In this document: positions 27,925-36,328 of the stretch, piece by piece | How the letters are laid out: each line of letters begins with the position of its first letter | Numbering within the stretch: the first letter of the stretch is position 1 | Source of the DNA: Paludibacteraceae bacterium | Lineage (GTDB): Bacteria > Bacteroidota > Bacteroidia > Bacteroidales > Paludibacteraceae | Length of the DNA stretch: 64,000 nucleotides | NCBI GenBank assembly: GCA_017559385.1 | Contig: JAFYSK010000034.1 | Location: forward strand, 1-64,000 | Direction: 5' to 3' | Notes under the pieces: model-generated | Databases searched by the model: none | What the model was told of the DNA's origin: nothing | What the model saw: the letters and a program-made list of their open reading frames with translations, nothing else | Translations under genes and position numbers: made by a program

Positions 27925-29139
27925 TTAGAATTTCAGTTTAGCTTTGTATCCTTCAACTATCGTGTTGAAGGTATCTTTGAGTTGAGCAGGAATAGGTTCC
28001 GCTGGAGGCGAATCCATCTTTAGAGGGTCGATAGGTGTGCCGTTTTTCCATACGCGGAAGTCTAGGTGAGGACCAGTACTGGTACCTGTACTACCTACGT
28101 AACCGATGACTTGTCCTTGTTTGACATGTTGTCCTACTTTGAGGCCGTCAGCAAATTTAGAAAGGTGAAGATATGCTGTAGTATATGTAGCATTGTGCTT
28201 GATTTTCACAGTGTTACCACCTCCGCCTCGGTATTCGCGTTGTAGTACCACACCATCACCGATCGTCATGACAGGTGTTCCCATTGGTGCGGCATAATCT
28301 ACGCCAGTGTGTGGTTTGTATACCTTATGAACAGGGTGTAAGCGTTTGTGGGTAAAACCAGATGATATACGTTTGTAGCTTAGCGGCGCTTTCAAGAAGG
28401 CTTTGCGCATGCTGTTACCTTTGCTGTCGTAGTAGTTACGTGTGTTCTCTAACTCGAACCAGTAAGCTTCTTGCCACTCTCTGCCATGGTAGAATTGTGC
28501 AGCATAGATACGACCAATACCTATACATGTGGTATCAACGTATTGTTCGTCATAATAAACGCGTATAGAGTCGCCTTGTTGTAGACCAAAGAAGTCAATT
28601 GTCCATGCGTAGATCTCACTGAGTTCTAGCGCGAGTTCTATAGGTAGATTATTGCCCACCATCGCGTTCCATAGACTAGATTCGATAACTGCCTGTGCTG
28701 AACGTTCTTTGTGGATAATCTCCTTGATTTGTCTTTCTACATGAATAGAATCAGCAAAGTGAAGAATAACTGCTTCACGGATGCTGGCTTGGTAGATGTA
28801 GTATTGTAGTTTTTCTACGCCAGTTGTATCTTTTTGATAGAAGGCATAGTAAGTCTTACCTGAGCGTATGGTGCGTACATCAAAAGCGCTACTAGGTAGT
28901 AGTGTAATTTGGTTGATTTGTTTTTGAGTAGCACCTAACTTATTAAGCATACCACCTAATGTCTCTCCGTTTTTTACTACGAAAGTATCAATGCGGAAAG
29001 AATCAACAAGTAAGCCAAACTCGGTGCGAATGACTACTTCCTTTTCGGTAGCTTGATCGTTGGTTGTTTCTCCTTTTTTGCAAGCTACCATGCCTACTAG
29101 GCATAGGAGTGCTATGATGATTAGTTGGTTAAATTTCAC
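27925..29139 (-). CDS. M23-family peptidase lipoprotein
   Basis: This 404-residue lipoprotein has lipobox VGMVAC with Cys20. The C-terminal lysostaphin-type domain, about residues 270-370, shows HTGVDYAAPMGTPV (metal ligands His and Asp), AYLHLSKF and GPHLDFRVWKNG, so the zinc site appears complete. The middle region has a LysM/OapA-like section (VVKNGETLGGMLNKLGATQ). Such enzymes cut peptidoglycan cross-links or help divide the wall. The start codon is GTG at 29139, five bases after the mannose-synthase stop. Signal type predicts an inner-membrane or outer-membrane lipid anchor. Confidence 0.9.
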   Translation of the reverse strand: MKFNQLIIIALLCLVGMVACKKGETTNDQATEKEVVIRTEFGLLVDSFRIDTFVVKNGETLGGMLNKLGATQKQINQITLLPSSAFDVRTIRSGKTYYAFYQKDTTGVEKLQYYIYQASIREAVILHFADSIHVERQIKEIIHKERSAQAVIESSLWNAMVGNNLPIELALELSEIYAWTIDFFGLQQGDSIRVYYDEQYVDTTCIGIGRIYAAQFYHGREWQEAYWFELENTRNYYDSKGNSMRKAFLKAPLSYKRISSGFTHKRLHPVHKVYKPHTGVDYAAPMGTPVMTIGDGVVLQREYRGGGGNTVKIKHNATYTTAYLHLSKFADGLKVGQHVKQGQVIGYVGSTGTSTGPHLDFRVWKNGTPIDPLKMDSPPAEPIPAQLKDTFNTIVEGYKAKLKF

Positions 29140-29143
29140 AATA

Positions 29144-29884
29144 TTAGTCTTTCTTTTGTGGATATTTGCGGAAGATGGAGCTGAGTTTCAGGCGGATGAC
29201 ACCTAGTAATGCTTCAGAGAAGATGCCTCCAGACATTTTGCTAGTTCCTAGTACGCGGTTGATAAAGATGATAGGCACCTCTTGAATCTTAAAACCACAT
29301 TTGTGAGCGGTGTATTTCATCTCAATTTGGAAGGCATATCCTTTGAAACGAATCTTGTCCAATTCGATGGTTTCCAGTACTTGACGACGATAACATTTGA
29401 ATCCAGCAGTGGTATCGTGAATCTTTACACCTAACACAAAACGCACATACTTGCTAGCAAAATATGACATAAGAACTCGTCCCATAGGCCAGTTGACAAC
29501 GTTTACGCCGCTTACATATCGGCTACCGATGGCTACGTCTGCACCTTCAGCAGAGCATGCGTTGTAAAGTTTTAGTAGGTCTTCTGGGTTGTGCGAGAAG
29601 TCTGCGTCCATCTCGAAAATGTAATCGTACTTGTGTTCAATAGCCCATTTGAAGCCTGTTATATAGGCTGTTCCTAGACCCTGTTTACCTTCACGCTCGA
29701 TGATGTGCAACTTGCCTGTATATTTATTGCCCATCAAATCTTTTACGATGTTGGCTGTACCATCTGGTGAACCGTCATCAATGATGAGTACGTGAAAATC
29801 GAGTGGCAAATTCATCACGGTGGTGATGATGGCTTCGATGTTTTCTTTTTCGTTGTAGGTAGGGATGATTACTAGTTTATCCAT
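29144..29884 (-). CDS. Polyprenol monophosphomannose synthase (GT2)
   Basis: This 246-residue GT2 enzyme has IIPTYNEKENI, DDGSPDGTANIV, MDADFSHNPEDL and the typical GFKCYRRQVLETI, matching DPM1-like synthases that make polyprenol-phosphate mannose from GDP-mannose. It lacks the C-terminal membrane domain of two-part bacterial versions. It lies between a M23 peptidase and a YycJ-like hydrolase. Its product is the lipid sugar donor used by GT-C transferases, and a GT-C-like DUF2723 gene is close by on the other strand. Confidence 0.9.
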   Translation of the reverse strand: MDKLVIIPTYNEKENIEAIITTVMNLPLDFHVLIIDDGSPDGTANIVKDLMGNKYTGKLHIIEREGKQGLGTAYITGFKWAIEHKYDYIFEMDADFSHNPEDLLKLYNACSAEGADVAIGSRYVSGVNVVNWPMGRVLMSYFASKYVRFVLGVKIHDTTAGFKCYRRQVLETIELDKIRFKGYAFQIEMKYTAHKCGFKIQEVPIIFINRVLGTSKMSGGIFSEALLGVIRLKLSSIFRKYPQKKD

Positions 29885-29895
29885 AGTATGTAAAC

Positions 29896-30729
29896 TTATT
29901 TCTGCTTTATTATTTGATCGTTTAGTATGTATATAGGGCTAGCCTTGGTACGATCTAGCGGGGTTACGAATACGTCCTCTCCAGGCATGATTCCCTCCTC
30001 TAGCAGTATATCTTTGATAGTATTGAGAGCCAGATCTGGGTCATTGTTCTCGTGGCTCAAGTGGCAGAGGAATACATTACGCATGTCCGTATGCCAATTC
30101 TTGGCCAATAATTGGCCACAAATTATATTACTCTGATGACCCTTAGGTGATAGAATGCGCTCTTTTAGATAGGTTGGATATGGGCCATTCAATAGCATTT
30201 GCTCATCGTGGTTAGCTTCGATGATCACGTGGTTGGCTGTGCTTAAATACATCTCCATTGTAGCATTTGGTTGTCCGCAGTCGGTGACGATGAGGATGCG
30301 TTGTCCCATGAAATCAATGACATATCCCACGCATTCTGTTGAGTCATGTGAAACACCGAAGGTGTTGATACGCATACCATTGAGCTCCCATTCTACACCT
30401 TTCTCGAAATATCGTTGTGAGGTGCGTAGTTTCTCTCTAACTCCATAATTGCGATCGATGCCGTTGTGTATGTCGCGTGTAGAGTAGATCGGTAGGTGTA
30501 CTCGTTCACCTAATGTGCCTACGGCACGTATATGGTCCGCATGGTCATGTGTAACTAGCACGCCCATGATATTGCCATAGTCAAGACCCATTTCACGAAG
30601 GTCTCGTTGGATAGTGCGTGCAGATATACCAGCATCAATGAGGATACCCCATTTTGAGGTGCCAAGGAAGTAACAGTTGCCGCTACTACCGCTAGCAAAA
30701 CTTCTGAATATGAGCTGGTTGTCTGTCAT
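29896..30729 (-). CDS. MBL-fold metallo-hydrolase, YycJ/WalJ-like
   Basis: This 277-residue protein has the start SFASGSSGNCYFLGT and the metal-binding motif VTHDHADHI, followed by LIVTDCGQPNATM and the later NHDEQML and HLSHENND. These identify the YycJ/WalJ subgroup, reported to be a 5' to 3' DNA exonuclease or to affect cell-wall/cell-division coordination. It is the first gene of a three-gene operon with the mannose synthase and the M23 peptidase. Confidence 0.88.
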   Translation of the reverse strand: MTDNQLIFRSFASGSSGNCYFLGTSKWGILIDAGISARTIQRDLREMGLDYGNIMGVLVTHDHADHIRAVGTLGERVHLPIYSTRDIHNGIDRNYGVREKLRTSQRYFEKGVEWELNGMRINTFGVSHDSTECVGYVIDFMGQRILIVTDCGQPNATMEMYLSTANHVIIEANHDEQMLLNGPYPTYLKERILSPKGHQSNIICGQLLAKNWHTDMRNVFLCHLSHENNDPDLALNTIKDILLEEGIMPGEDVFVTPLDRTKASPIYILNDQIIKQK

Positions 30730-30780
30730 TGTTAATTGTACTTAACTCGCGTATCGACATAGATACGCAAAATACCGCTG

Positions 30781-30811
30781 CAAAAGTACAAAAAAAAATT
30801 GATATATGCAA
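30781..30811 (-). promoter_or_regulatory. Promoter of the YycJ-DPM-M23 operon
   Basis: TACTTTTG (30781-30788, minus) is 20 bases from TTG (30809-30811). The spacer holds a T9 tract. Confidence 0.78.
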
Positions 30812-30915
30812 GTAAAAAAAAAGAAACTTTATTTTTCTTGTGAATCGCCTTCTAGATTCATCTATTTTTTCGCTCCTCATTCCTCTTCTCTTTCCTCCTT
30901 GTCTTGCCCGATACC

Positions 30916-30970
30916 ACTCCGTTATCACTCCGAAGGAACTCCGAAAGAACTCCGAAAGAACTCCTCTCAA
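30916..30970. repeat. Intergenic tandem array, 11-bp period, 5 copies
   Basis: Five consecutive 11-base units: ACTCCGTTATC, ACTCCGAAGGA, ACTCCGAAAGA twice, ACTCCTCTCAA. ACTCC is invariant. It lies in the 371-base gap between the YycJ operon promoter and the terminator of the PGGP-TM gene. Apart from promoter, array and terminator I see nothing else in that gap. Confidence 0.85.
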
Positions 30971-31000
30971 AAAAACTCCCACCTCAGAGGTGAGAGTTTA
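30969..31000 (-). terminator. Terminator of the T9SS-protein/PGGP-TM operon
   Basis: On the minus strand the stem AAACTC-CACCT, with one mismatch, is followed by T7. It lies about 100 bases past the stop at 31101 and abuts the 11-bp array. Confidence 0.8.
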
Positions 31001-31100
31001 ACGTTATATCAAAGACATACGAACGTCTTTCCAAATGTACTATAAATCTCTTACAAGACGACGTGTGTTCAAAAGTCAAAAACCTTTCCTTAGTATACGA

Positions 31101-31574
31101 CTAATTATTATTCACACATGTTTTTTGTCTCTTCTTGTAGTGTCGATAGGCTGAAATCAAGCCTAGTATTAGTATAAATACTACTACGTCCCAACTCATC
31201 TCTAGTGGAGTCGGTACACCCGGACCTCCTGGACGACCTTTACCTACACTATAATTAGCGGATTCTTCATTGTTGGGATTTAGGTAATTAAATTCTTCAT
31301 CAGCCAGGCCTGGTCTAAGACCACCACCTATGTTAGTTATGCGTTGTGTGGTTATCCTACCGGTGTATTTACCAACTACTTTATAATCCTCGCTATACTC
31401 ATCGTTTTGATTTGATGTAGTAGGATTGATTTTATATTCTCGCATGGGTGCAATAGACCGCATAGGTAGTGTATGTGGATTGTGCGAACCTATAGGATAG
31501 GTCGTGGAGAGTTTCGCAAAAGCAGGGGCAATCAGCAGAATAAATGCCATAATGGTAACGTATATCTTTTTCAT
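31101..31574 (-). CDS. Small signal-peptide protein with PGGP-TM-basic C-terminus
   Basis: I do not recognise a named family. The 157-residue protein has a signal peptide (MKKIYVTIMAFILLIAPAFA), a low-complexity middle rich in Asn, Ser and Arg, then the motif GRPGGPGVPTP, a single membrane helix (VVVFILILGLISA) and a basic end (YRHYKKRQK). That tripartite end (Pro/Gly motif, helix, basic cluster) resembles C-terminal sorting tags. It follows the T9SS-type gene after nine bases. A second protein with the same kind of end sits next to the other giant T9SS-type gene (63872-64000). Confidence 0.8.
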   Translation of the reverse strand: MKKIYVTIMAFILLIAPAFAKLSTTYPIGSHNPHTLPMRSIAPMREYKINPTTSNQNDEYSEDYKVVGKYTGRITTQRITNIGGGLRPGLADEEFNYLNPNNEESANYSVGKGRPGGPGVPTPLEMSWDVVVFILILGLISAYRHYKKRQKTCVNNN

Positions 31575-31583
31575 CTTTCTCTT

Positions 31584-34500
31584 TTAGTCCTGTTTTACAA
31601 ATTTATATACATCATCATTAACGCGCACTACGTATACTCCTGTTCCCAAATGTTGGATAGGTAAAGTAGTTTGATTGTCAAAATGTTTATTCATCACTTC
31701 TTGTCCGTTGACATGATATACTACGGCATGTTGATTTGGCGTACCTGTGGCAATGCAGATATAGTTGTTAGTAATCCAAATGCTACCATTAGATATATTC
31801 TCGGTATCTGTCGTTACACCATTTTCATCAGGTGCTGTGTTGGGAAGCTCCGGATTTATTAATACTTGAAATCGCATATCATTAACCGACTTAGCAGGAG
31901 CCTGGAAGGTATATTCGCCCTCTTCTGCTAAAGCGATAATGCTATCTGTTGCTAGATCTTTGATATACAGATCTTCGCCAATTAGCGATGTGAAACGTAA
32001 GGTGTAGGTCGTATCAGGACCTGCACAGAAGCCAATGTACATGCTGTCAATCTGATTAGATGCCGAGATCTCCATACTACCGCATGGCTCGTTGGTGTAG
32101 ATGTTTACTTGTCCACTAGCATTCATGTTTAATCCATCATAACCGTTGTCATAGCCTGAAGTACAACGCATGTCTTGCAAGATGTACATACGATCCGAAC
32201 CGCTGTTCTTGCCGTATGCTTGTATGCGGATACGACGTTGTAGGTGATCAGAAACGCCCTCCCGTCCTGGCATAGTCATAGGTTTGTTACCTGGAGTAGC
32301 GGTGTTCCAAACAAGTCGCTCGTAATCCAAATGGAGCTGGCATCCAGCCTCATTAGCCACTACATATACGCCTTGCATTGGAGCAATGGTTGTTGGGTCG
32401 TTGTTCGCATTTATGTTCTCAGCACTCAGCACGGGTATAGCAGTGTATTGGCCCGGTGCTTGAGTTGTAGTCAATACTCCGTTAGCCTCGTCGAAGGCAC
32501 CTTGCCACTCATTCCACGAACCTGTATTGAATAGGTAGAAGGTCTTGAGCATATTGCCTGTAAAATCGTCTGCGGTAAATTTAGCAATATTGATAGGTGC
32601 TAAATAACTGTTGGTGAAGATGTTATCGCCCCAACCTGCATATTCTAAGGCTATATCTTGACTCTGATTGATTGGTGTAGTAGTCCATGTGTAAATAGGA
32701 TGCCCCTCTTGTGTGATAGTATAACCCACAAATGGTTGCAATTCTACTGTTCCTTCAGGTTGTTGCCATGAAGGTAATTGCATCCAACCCCATTGATCCG
32801 ACCATTGGTATAGCCATGTCTCGCCCTTCTTCACTTCTACCTTTGTGCCCTTTCCTGGTGCACCTACATATTGCCATAGGCGATCGTTATCGGTGGCTTC
32901 TGCCATCTCGCTTGGCTGGCTTTTGGTGTGATAATCCACAGTCACTATAGGCATATCTTCCTCCTTTACACTTGGATGAATACGTAGATAGCCTGCACCT
33001 TGTGGCTTGGTGTCTTGATGTATGGTTGAGTAGTTTTGAACGACGACGCTAGAACCATCTTCTTTTTCGCCTATGATGCTATTGCTACCGATAGTAAGAC
33101 CTCCTTCGTGGGTGATGGTCAATTGGCTATTATTCTCCAATATGAGCCCTCCTGCCTGCTGATCTTCGTCTATTTTTGCATTTGAACGAATGACCACTGG
33201 GTAATCTTCTAGTGTCGGTGTCGCTTTGATATTCCAGTTGTCTGTAGTTGACCATTGTTGGTCAAAATTCCCGTCATTATAATTTTCGTCATATACAATA
33301 GCTCCATCTACTACTAAATCATATTTGGCCGGTACTGCTATCGAGTTGTCATCCATTGGTTTACCACGGTTAAGGTTGTTTGATGCATTTGTTGTTTGAT
33401 TACCATTGGTAAATTCGTATAAACGTCCACCTCCACTAGCAAATGTCAAAGGTTGTACCGCAGGATTGTGATCCGTGTCCATGGCATCATAATTAGGTAA
33501 TGAATATACATACAACTTATGCCTAGAACCTGAGACTATAAATAGGTTACCCGCATAGTCAAATGCCAATCCATCAATAGTTGTGTTAGCATCGCCAATA
33601 GGTATCTCAAACATCCAGTCTTGGTTAAATCCAAACCAGGTTTTATTATTGTCATTATAGAATAGTTTAAATACGCACACCTTACCCTTGAATCCTACCG
33701 CCAACATGGCCTCCGTGCTGTTCAATCCTCCTTTTTCGTATATAGCAACTTGTCCTGTTGGATAGGTCGTTTCAATCTCCTCATTTGGTTTATGAGGAGC
33801 AAGCAACTGACGCATAATCCACATAGGTGTGACTGATAATGCAGAAAAAGTCTCTTCTTCTACAGTACTCATAGCAAATTGGAAGTGCTTGTTCAATCCT
33901 GTACCATATTTTGATTTCTCTACATACCCATCTGGATGTATATGTGCTAAGAATGCATACTTGTCGATGCCTTGATATCGCTTTTGCGATACCCAAAAGC
34001 CGCCACGCGCATTCACCACCATCGTATTATCCGCATCTACCCATGGGTTAATCATATAGGGTTCGCCCTTTTTCGTTCCAGTTTTAGCAACTGTCTGTGG
34101 CTCGGTGCGTGGAGTATAATATTGCTCATATCCATCATATAGGTCATCGCCATCCGATTTGATTAGTTTGTATATTGTTCCCGCACCACAGGTGTTGGCG
34201 TCTTGATCATTCGCCTTTTTTGCATTACTCATTACATATAATTCACCTCCAGGACCAAAGGTCAAAGAGTTGATAGGATGGAGTGGGGATGAATTGAAAT
34301 TGTCATTTATAGTAGGTATCAAATTCTCTGTTACATTCACCGCATTTTCCCAGTCCAAACCATCTTTGGTGGGTTTTAGTTGGTAAATGGCAGATGCTGT
34401 ACTACTGGTTGATCGGCAATAATATACATAACCATTAGCAGGGTTTACCGCAATACGGTGCATGTAGTAGTAAGTGAATTCAGTCGTGGGAGTTGGAAAA

Positions 34501-35306
34501 CTAACACCTTTGGGCATGATGCCGTCAGCTATTTTTTTGTAGGTACCCGTAGCAGGATTTGGCTCAAATACAGCGATACCTGCAGGGTGTAGAGAGCTAG
34601 ATAATTTATCACCACCGTATGCTGGATTGTTAGCGATATATACACGACCAAAGTACTCAGACTGTGGGTTGTTATCTATCGCTATACCCTGTGGATTTTG
34701 GAAGTGGGCATCTTCCATTAATCGACGTGGCTCACGAACTTGTTCATATAGGGCACCCTTATCGTCTGGACCAACTTTATTACTAGTGCCAGCATATGAA
34801 TTATAGTTATATGCTTTTTCGTTGTTCATTTCATAATCTAAGGCCGCGGTTGCTGCTGGATTACGACCGATAATTTTATCGTTCTTTAACTCAATAGCCC
34901 AAGTCATATTCTTGTAGGCCCTTTTGTTAGTAACATCTACAGGAATTTTTGATTTGCTCAAAGAGAATGAGTGTTCGTCTTTATCATTCTTTTGAGTTAG
35001 AACATCATTCGGAATTTTATAACGTCCAACTTCTGTTCCTGATTCATTGCGATTGTCATCTCCATCTTGGTCGTTGTAGAAAATTAACCATCCCTCTTTT
35101 GCTTCTAGATTTGACTTAAAGTAAAAGGTATAAGTTCCTAGAATCGTTCCCTCTGGTTCTTCGTATTCGTACCTTAATCCATAGGCAAACACACGCAACT
35201 GATTCTCATCGTTGGTGTCAGCCTTTGCTTCTTGCACAAACCAAGTGCCCCATCCACAAAACAGATAGGCGCACAAAAATACCACAATTTGTTCAATTGT
35301 TTTCAT
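31584..35306 (-). CDS. Secreted beta-propeller protein with T9SS sorting domain
   Basis: This 1240-residue protein has a signal peptide (cut likely after VQEAKA). Residues about 190-620 look like a NHL/SMP-30-type propeller (GIAIDNNPQSEYFGRVYIAN; GLAFDYAGNLFIVSG). A beta-helix-like NW...VVIRSNAKI section follows, then a YVGAPGKG/GYTIT module, and finally a T9SS type A-like sorting domain (AVVYHVNGQEVMNKHF, GTGVYVVRV). T9SS would export and anchor it at the cell surface. The substrate is unknown. Its downstream partner is the PGGP-TM protein. The weak promoter at 35345 and the structured RNA region lie upstream. Confidence 0.85.
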   Translation of the reverse strand: MKTIEQIVVFLCAYLFCGWGTWFVQEAKADTNDENQLRVFAYGLRYEYEEPEGTILGTYTFYFKSNLEAKEGWLIFYNDQDGDDNRNESGTEVGRYKIPNDVLTQKNDKDEHSFSLSKSKIPVDVTNKRAYKNMTWAIELKNDKIIGRNPAATAALDYEMNNEKAYNYNSYAGTSNKVGPDDKGALYEQVREPRRLMEDAHFQNPQGIAIDNNPQSEYFGRVYIANNPAYGGDKLSSSLHPAGIAVFEPNPATGTYKKIADGIMPKGVSFPTPTTEFTYYYMHRIAVNPANGYVYYCRSTSSTASAIYQLKPTKDGLDWENAVNVTENLIPTINDNFNSSPLHPINSLTFGPGGELYVMSNAKKANDQDANTCGAGTIYKLIKSDGDDLYDGYEQYYTPRTEPQTVAKTGTKKGEPYMINPWVDADNTMVVNARGGFWVSQKRYQGIDKYAFLAHIHPDGYVEKSKYGTGLNKHFQFAMSTVEEETFSALSVTPMWIMRQLLAPHKPNEEIETTYPTGQVAIYEKGGLNSTEAMLAVGFKGKVCVFKLFYNDNNKTWFGFNQDWMFEIPIGDANTTIDGLAFDYAGNLFIVSGSRHKLYVYSLPNYDAMDTDHNPAVQPLTFASGGGRLYEFTNGNQTTNASNNLNRGKPMDDNSIAVPAKYDLVVDGAIVYDENYNDGNFDQQWSTTDNWNIKATPTLEDYPVVIRSNAKIDEDQQAGGLILENNSQLTITHEGGLTIGSNSIIGEKEDGSSVVVQNYSTIHQDTKPQGAGYLRIHPSVKEEDMPIVTVDYHTKSQPSEMAEATDNDRLWQYVGAPGKGTKVEVKKGETWLYQWSDQWGWMQLPSWQQPEGTVELQPFVGYTITQEGHPIYTWTTTPINQSQDIALEYAGWGDNIFTNSYLAPINIAKFTADDFTGNMLKTFYLFNTGSWNEWQGAFDEANGVLTTTQAPGQYTAIPVLSAENINANNDPTTIAPMQGVYVVANEAGCQLHLDYERLVWNTATPGNKPMTMPGREGVSDHLQRRIRIQAYGKNSGSDRMYILQDMRCTSGYDNGYDGLNMNASGQVNIYTNEPCGSMEISASNQIDSMYIGFCAGPDTTYTLRFTSLIGEDLYIKDLATDSIIALAEEGEYTFQAPAKSVNDMRFQVLINPELPNTAPDENGVTTDTENISNGSIWITNNYICIATGTPNQHAVVYHVNGQEVMNKHFDNQTTLPIQHLGTGVYVVRVNDDVYKFVKQD

Positions 35307-35344
35307 GGGTATATCTCTTGTTTTATGTTTATGTTTTTAATTTG

Positions 35345-35352
35345 CAAACGTA
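35345..35352 (-). promoter_or_regulatory. Possible promoter of the T9SS-protein gene
   Basis: TACGTTTG on the minus strand, about 40 bases before the start codon. No TTG is found 20 bases upstream, so it is weaker than the other promoters. Transcription from 35632 may instead read through. Confidence 0.5.
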
Positions 35353-35391
35353 CCGACACAAAAAAGTGAACTTTACTTATCGCCTGTCCTT

Positions 35392-35575
35392 TGATTAGAG
35401 GTTCCGGAAAGACCCTTCCTATAAGAACAAACAAGTAAAACTCACGTCGAATATACAAATGCCACCAAACAGAGCAGTCCAATACTGGACGCTCTGTGGC
35501 ATGATATACATATCCTTACGGGCATCTACTGCCTTCTTGTTTCGGATAGGATGAAATTTTCCGGATTTCTAATCA
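35392..35575 (-). ncRNA. Rod-shaped structured RNA, 6S-like candidate
   Basis: Inverted pairings define one long rod of 184 bases. Pairs: 35392-35399 with 35568-35575; 35403-35410 with 35558-35565; 35417-35422 with 35546-35551; 35429-35435 with 35536-35542; 35459-35465 with 35496-35502; 35470-35475 with 35491-35496. A large open region lies in the middle, and a small hairpin (GGCA/TGCC) sits within one of its strands. This closing stem, central bubble and apical hairpin layout, and the length, fit 6S RNA. A perfect promoter on the minus strand (35632-35662) supports that orientation. Two G-U pairs would form on the plus strand, so the strand is not certain. A structured leader for the downstream T9SS gene is the alternative. 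The 430-base gap holds nothing else except promoters and the coaE terminator. Confidence 0.5.
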
Positions 35576-35631
35576 CCAAAACAAGCGTCAATAAACGCTT
35601 TATTATGTCTGCAAACGTTTGTTATGCGCTG

Positions 35632-35662
35632 CAAATTTAGATATTTTTTTTGAATTACACAA
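35632..35662 (-). promoter_or_regulatory. Promoter of the rod-shaped RNA or long leader
   Basis: TAAATTTG (35632-35639, minus) lies 20 bases from TTG (35660-35662), with an A8 tract in the spacer. The first coding start downstream is over 300 bases away. Confidence 0.78.
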
Positions 35663-35690
35663 ATAAATGTGTAAAAAAAAGCATAATTGT

Positions 35691-35748
35691 TAAAAAAAAA
35701 GGTTAAAATGATAATTTTTTTAGAAAATATGCTTTTTCAACCTTTAAT
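35691..35748 (-). terminator. Terminator of the dxs-coaE operon
   Basis: On the minus strand AAAGGTT-G-AAAA near the coaE stop pairs with TTTTAACCTTT, followed by a T-run. The left arm includes the coaE stop codon. Confidence 0.6.
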
Positions 35749-36327
35749 TTTTTGTACAATCTCCTGACAGAGAGTAGTTATAGGGGGCCCTCCGTCATTG
35801 TTGATGACGATGTCGGCGCGGCGGATATCTTGCTCGGTATCTTGTATGCGCATGCGTGCGCGTACTTTATGTATATCACTTTGATCACGAGCGATGACAC
35901 GCTCTAAACGAATATCCTCTGGGGCTGTTACTGCCACTACCTTGTCGCATAGTTGGTCTAGCCCCGCTTGATACAAAATAGCACATTCGATGAAAAATAA
36001 GCCCCCCTCCGACTCCCCCCTAAAGGGTGGAGAGGTGAAGCGCTGGAGTATATCTGCTTTTACAGCAGGATGTACAATGGCATTTAGTTGGGCGAGCAAA
36101 CTTTTATCAGCAAACACTTGTTTAGCTACTAGGGCAGTTTGATAGACTCCATCCTTGTACACATTGGGGCCGAAAAGGTCTGTGATCTGCTCACGCACAT
36201 GAACATCCTCCATAATTAGACGCTTTGCCTCGCTATCCGTGTCGTATACAGAATAACCCATCTGGCGCAATTGATTAGAAATTACGCTTTTGCCACTTCC
36301 TATACCTCCTGTTAACCCTATAATCAT
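35737..36327 (-). CDS. coaE: Dephospho-CoA kinase with in-frame palindromic insertion
   Basis: This 196-residue enzyme phosphorylates dephospho-CoA to coenzyme A, the last CoA step. The P-loop GLTGGIGSGKS (4-14), YDTDSEAK and AIVHPAVKADI are present. Residues 98-110 (TSPPFRGESEGGL, about) do not belong to the usual family alignment: they come from a GC-rich imperfect palindrome (35998-36036) read in frame between the helix after VHPAVK and the strand FFIECAILYQ. The reading frame is intact. It is the last gene of the operon and follows the MBOAT gene by one base. Confidence 0.93.
   Translation of the reverse strand: MIIGLTGGIGSGKSVISNQLRQMGYSVYDTDSEAKRLIMEDVHVREQITDLFGPNVYKDGVYQTALVAKQVFADKSLLAQLNAIVHPAVKADILQRFTSPPFRGESEGGLFFIECAILYQAGLDQLCDKVVAVTAPEDIRLERVIARDQSDIHKVRARMRIQDTEQDIRRADIVINNDGGPPITTLCQEIVQKIKG
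35998..36036 (-). repeat. REP-like palindrome inserted in coaE
   Basis: Core CTCCCCCCTAAAGGGTGGAG is an imperfect palindrome (one mismatched pair) inside a C-rich/G-rich block. It adds about 13 codons to coaE. Base composition is unlike the flanking sequence. Confidence 0.65.
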
Positions 36328-36328
36328 A

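Noticed and set aside
8461..30970. Could the 11-bp arrays be a CRISPR array
   Set aside because: Units are 11 bases with no unique spacers, and there are no cas genes.
30692..30982. Minus-strand open frame of about 96 codons
   Set aside because: It runs through the promoter and the 11-bp array into the YycJ gene. Composition is repeat-like and no family is visible.
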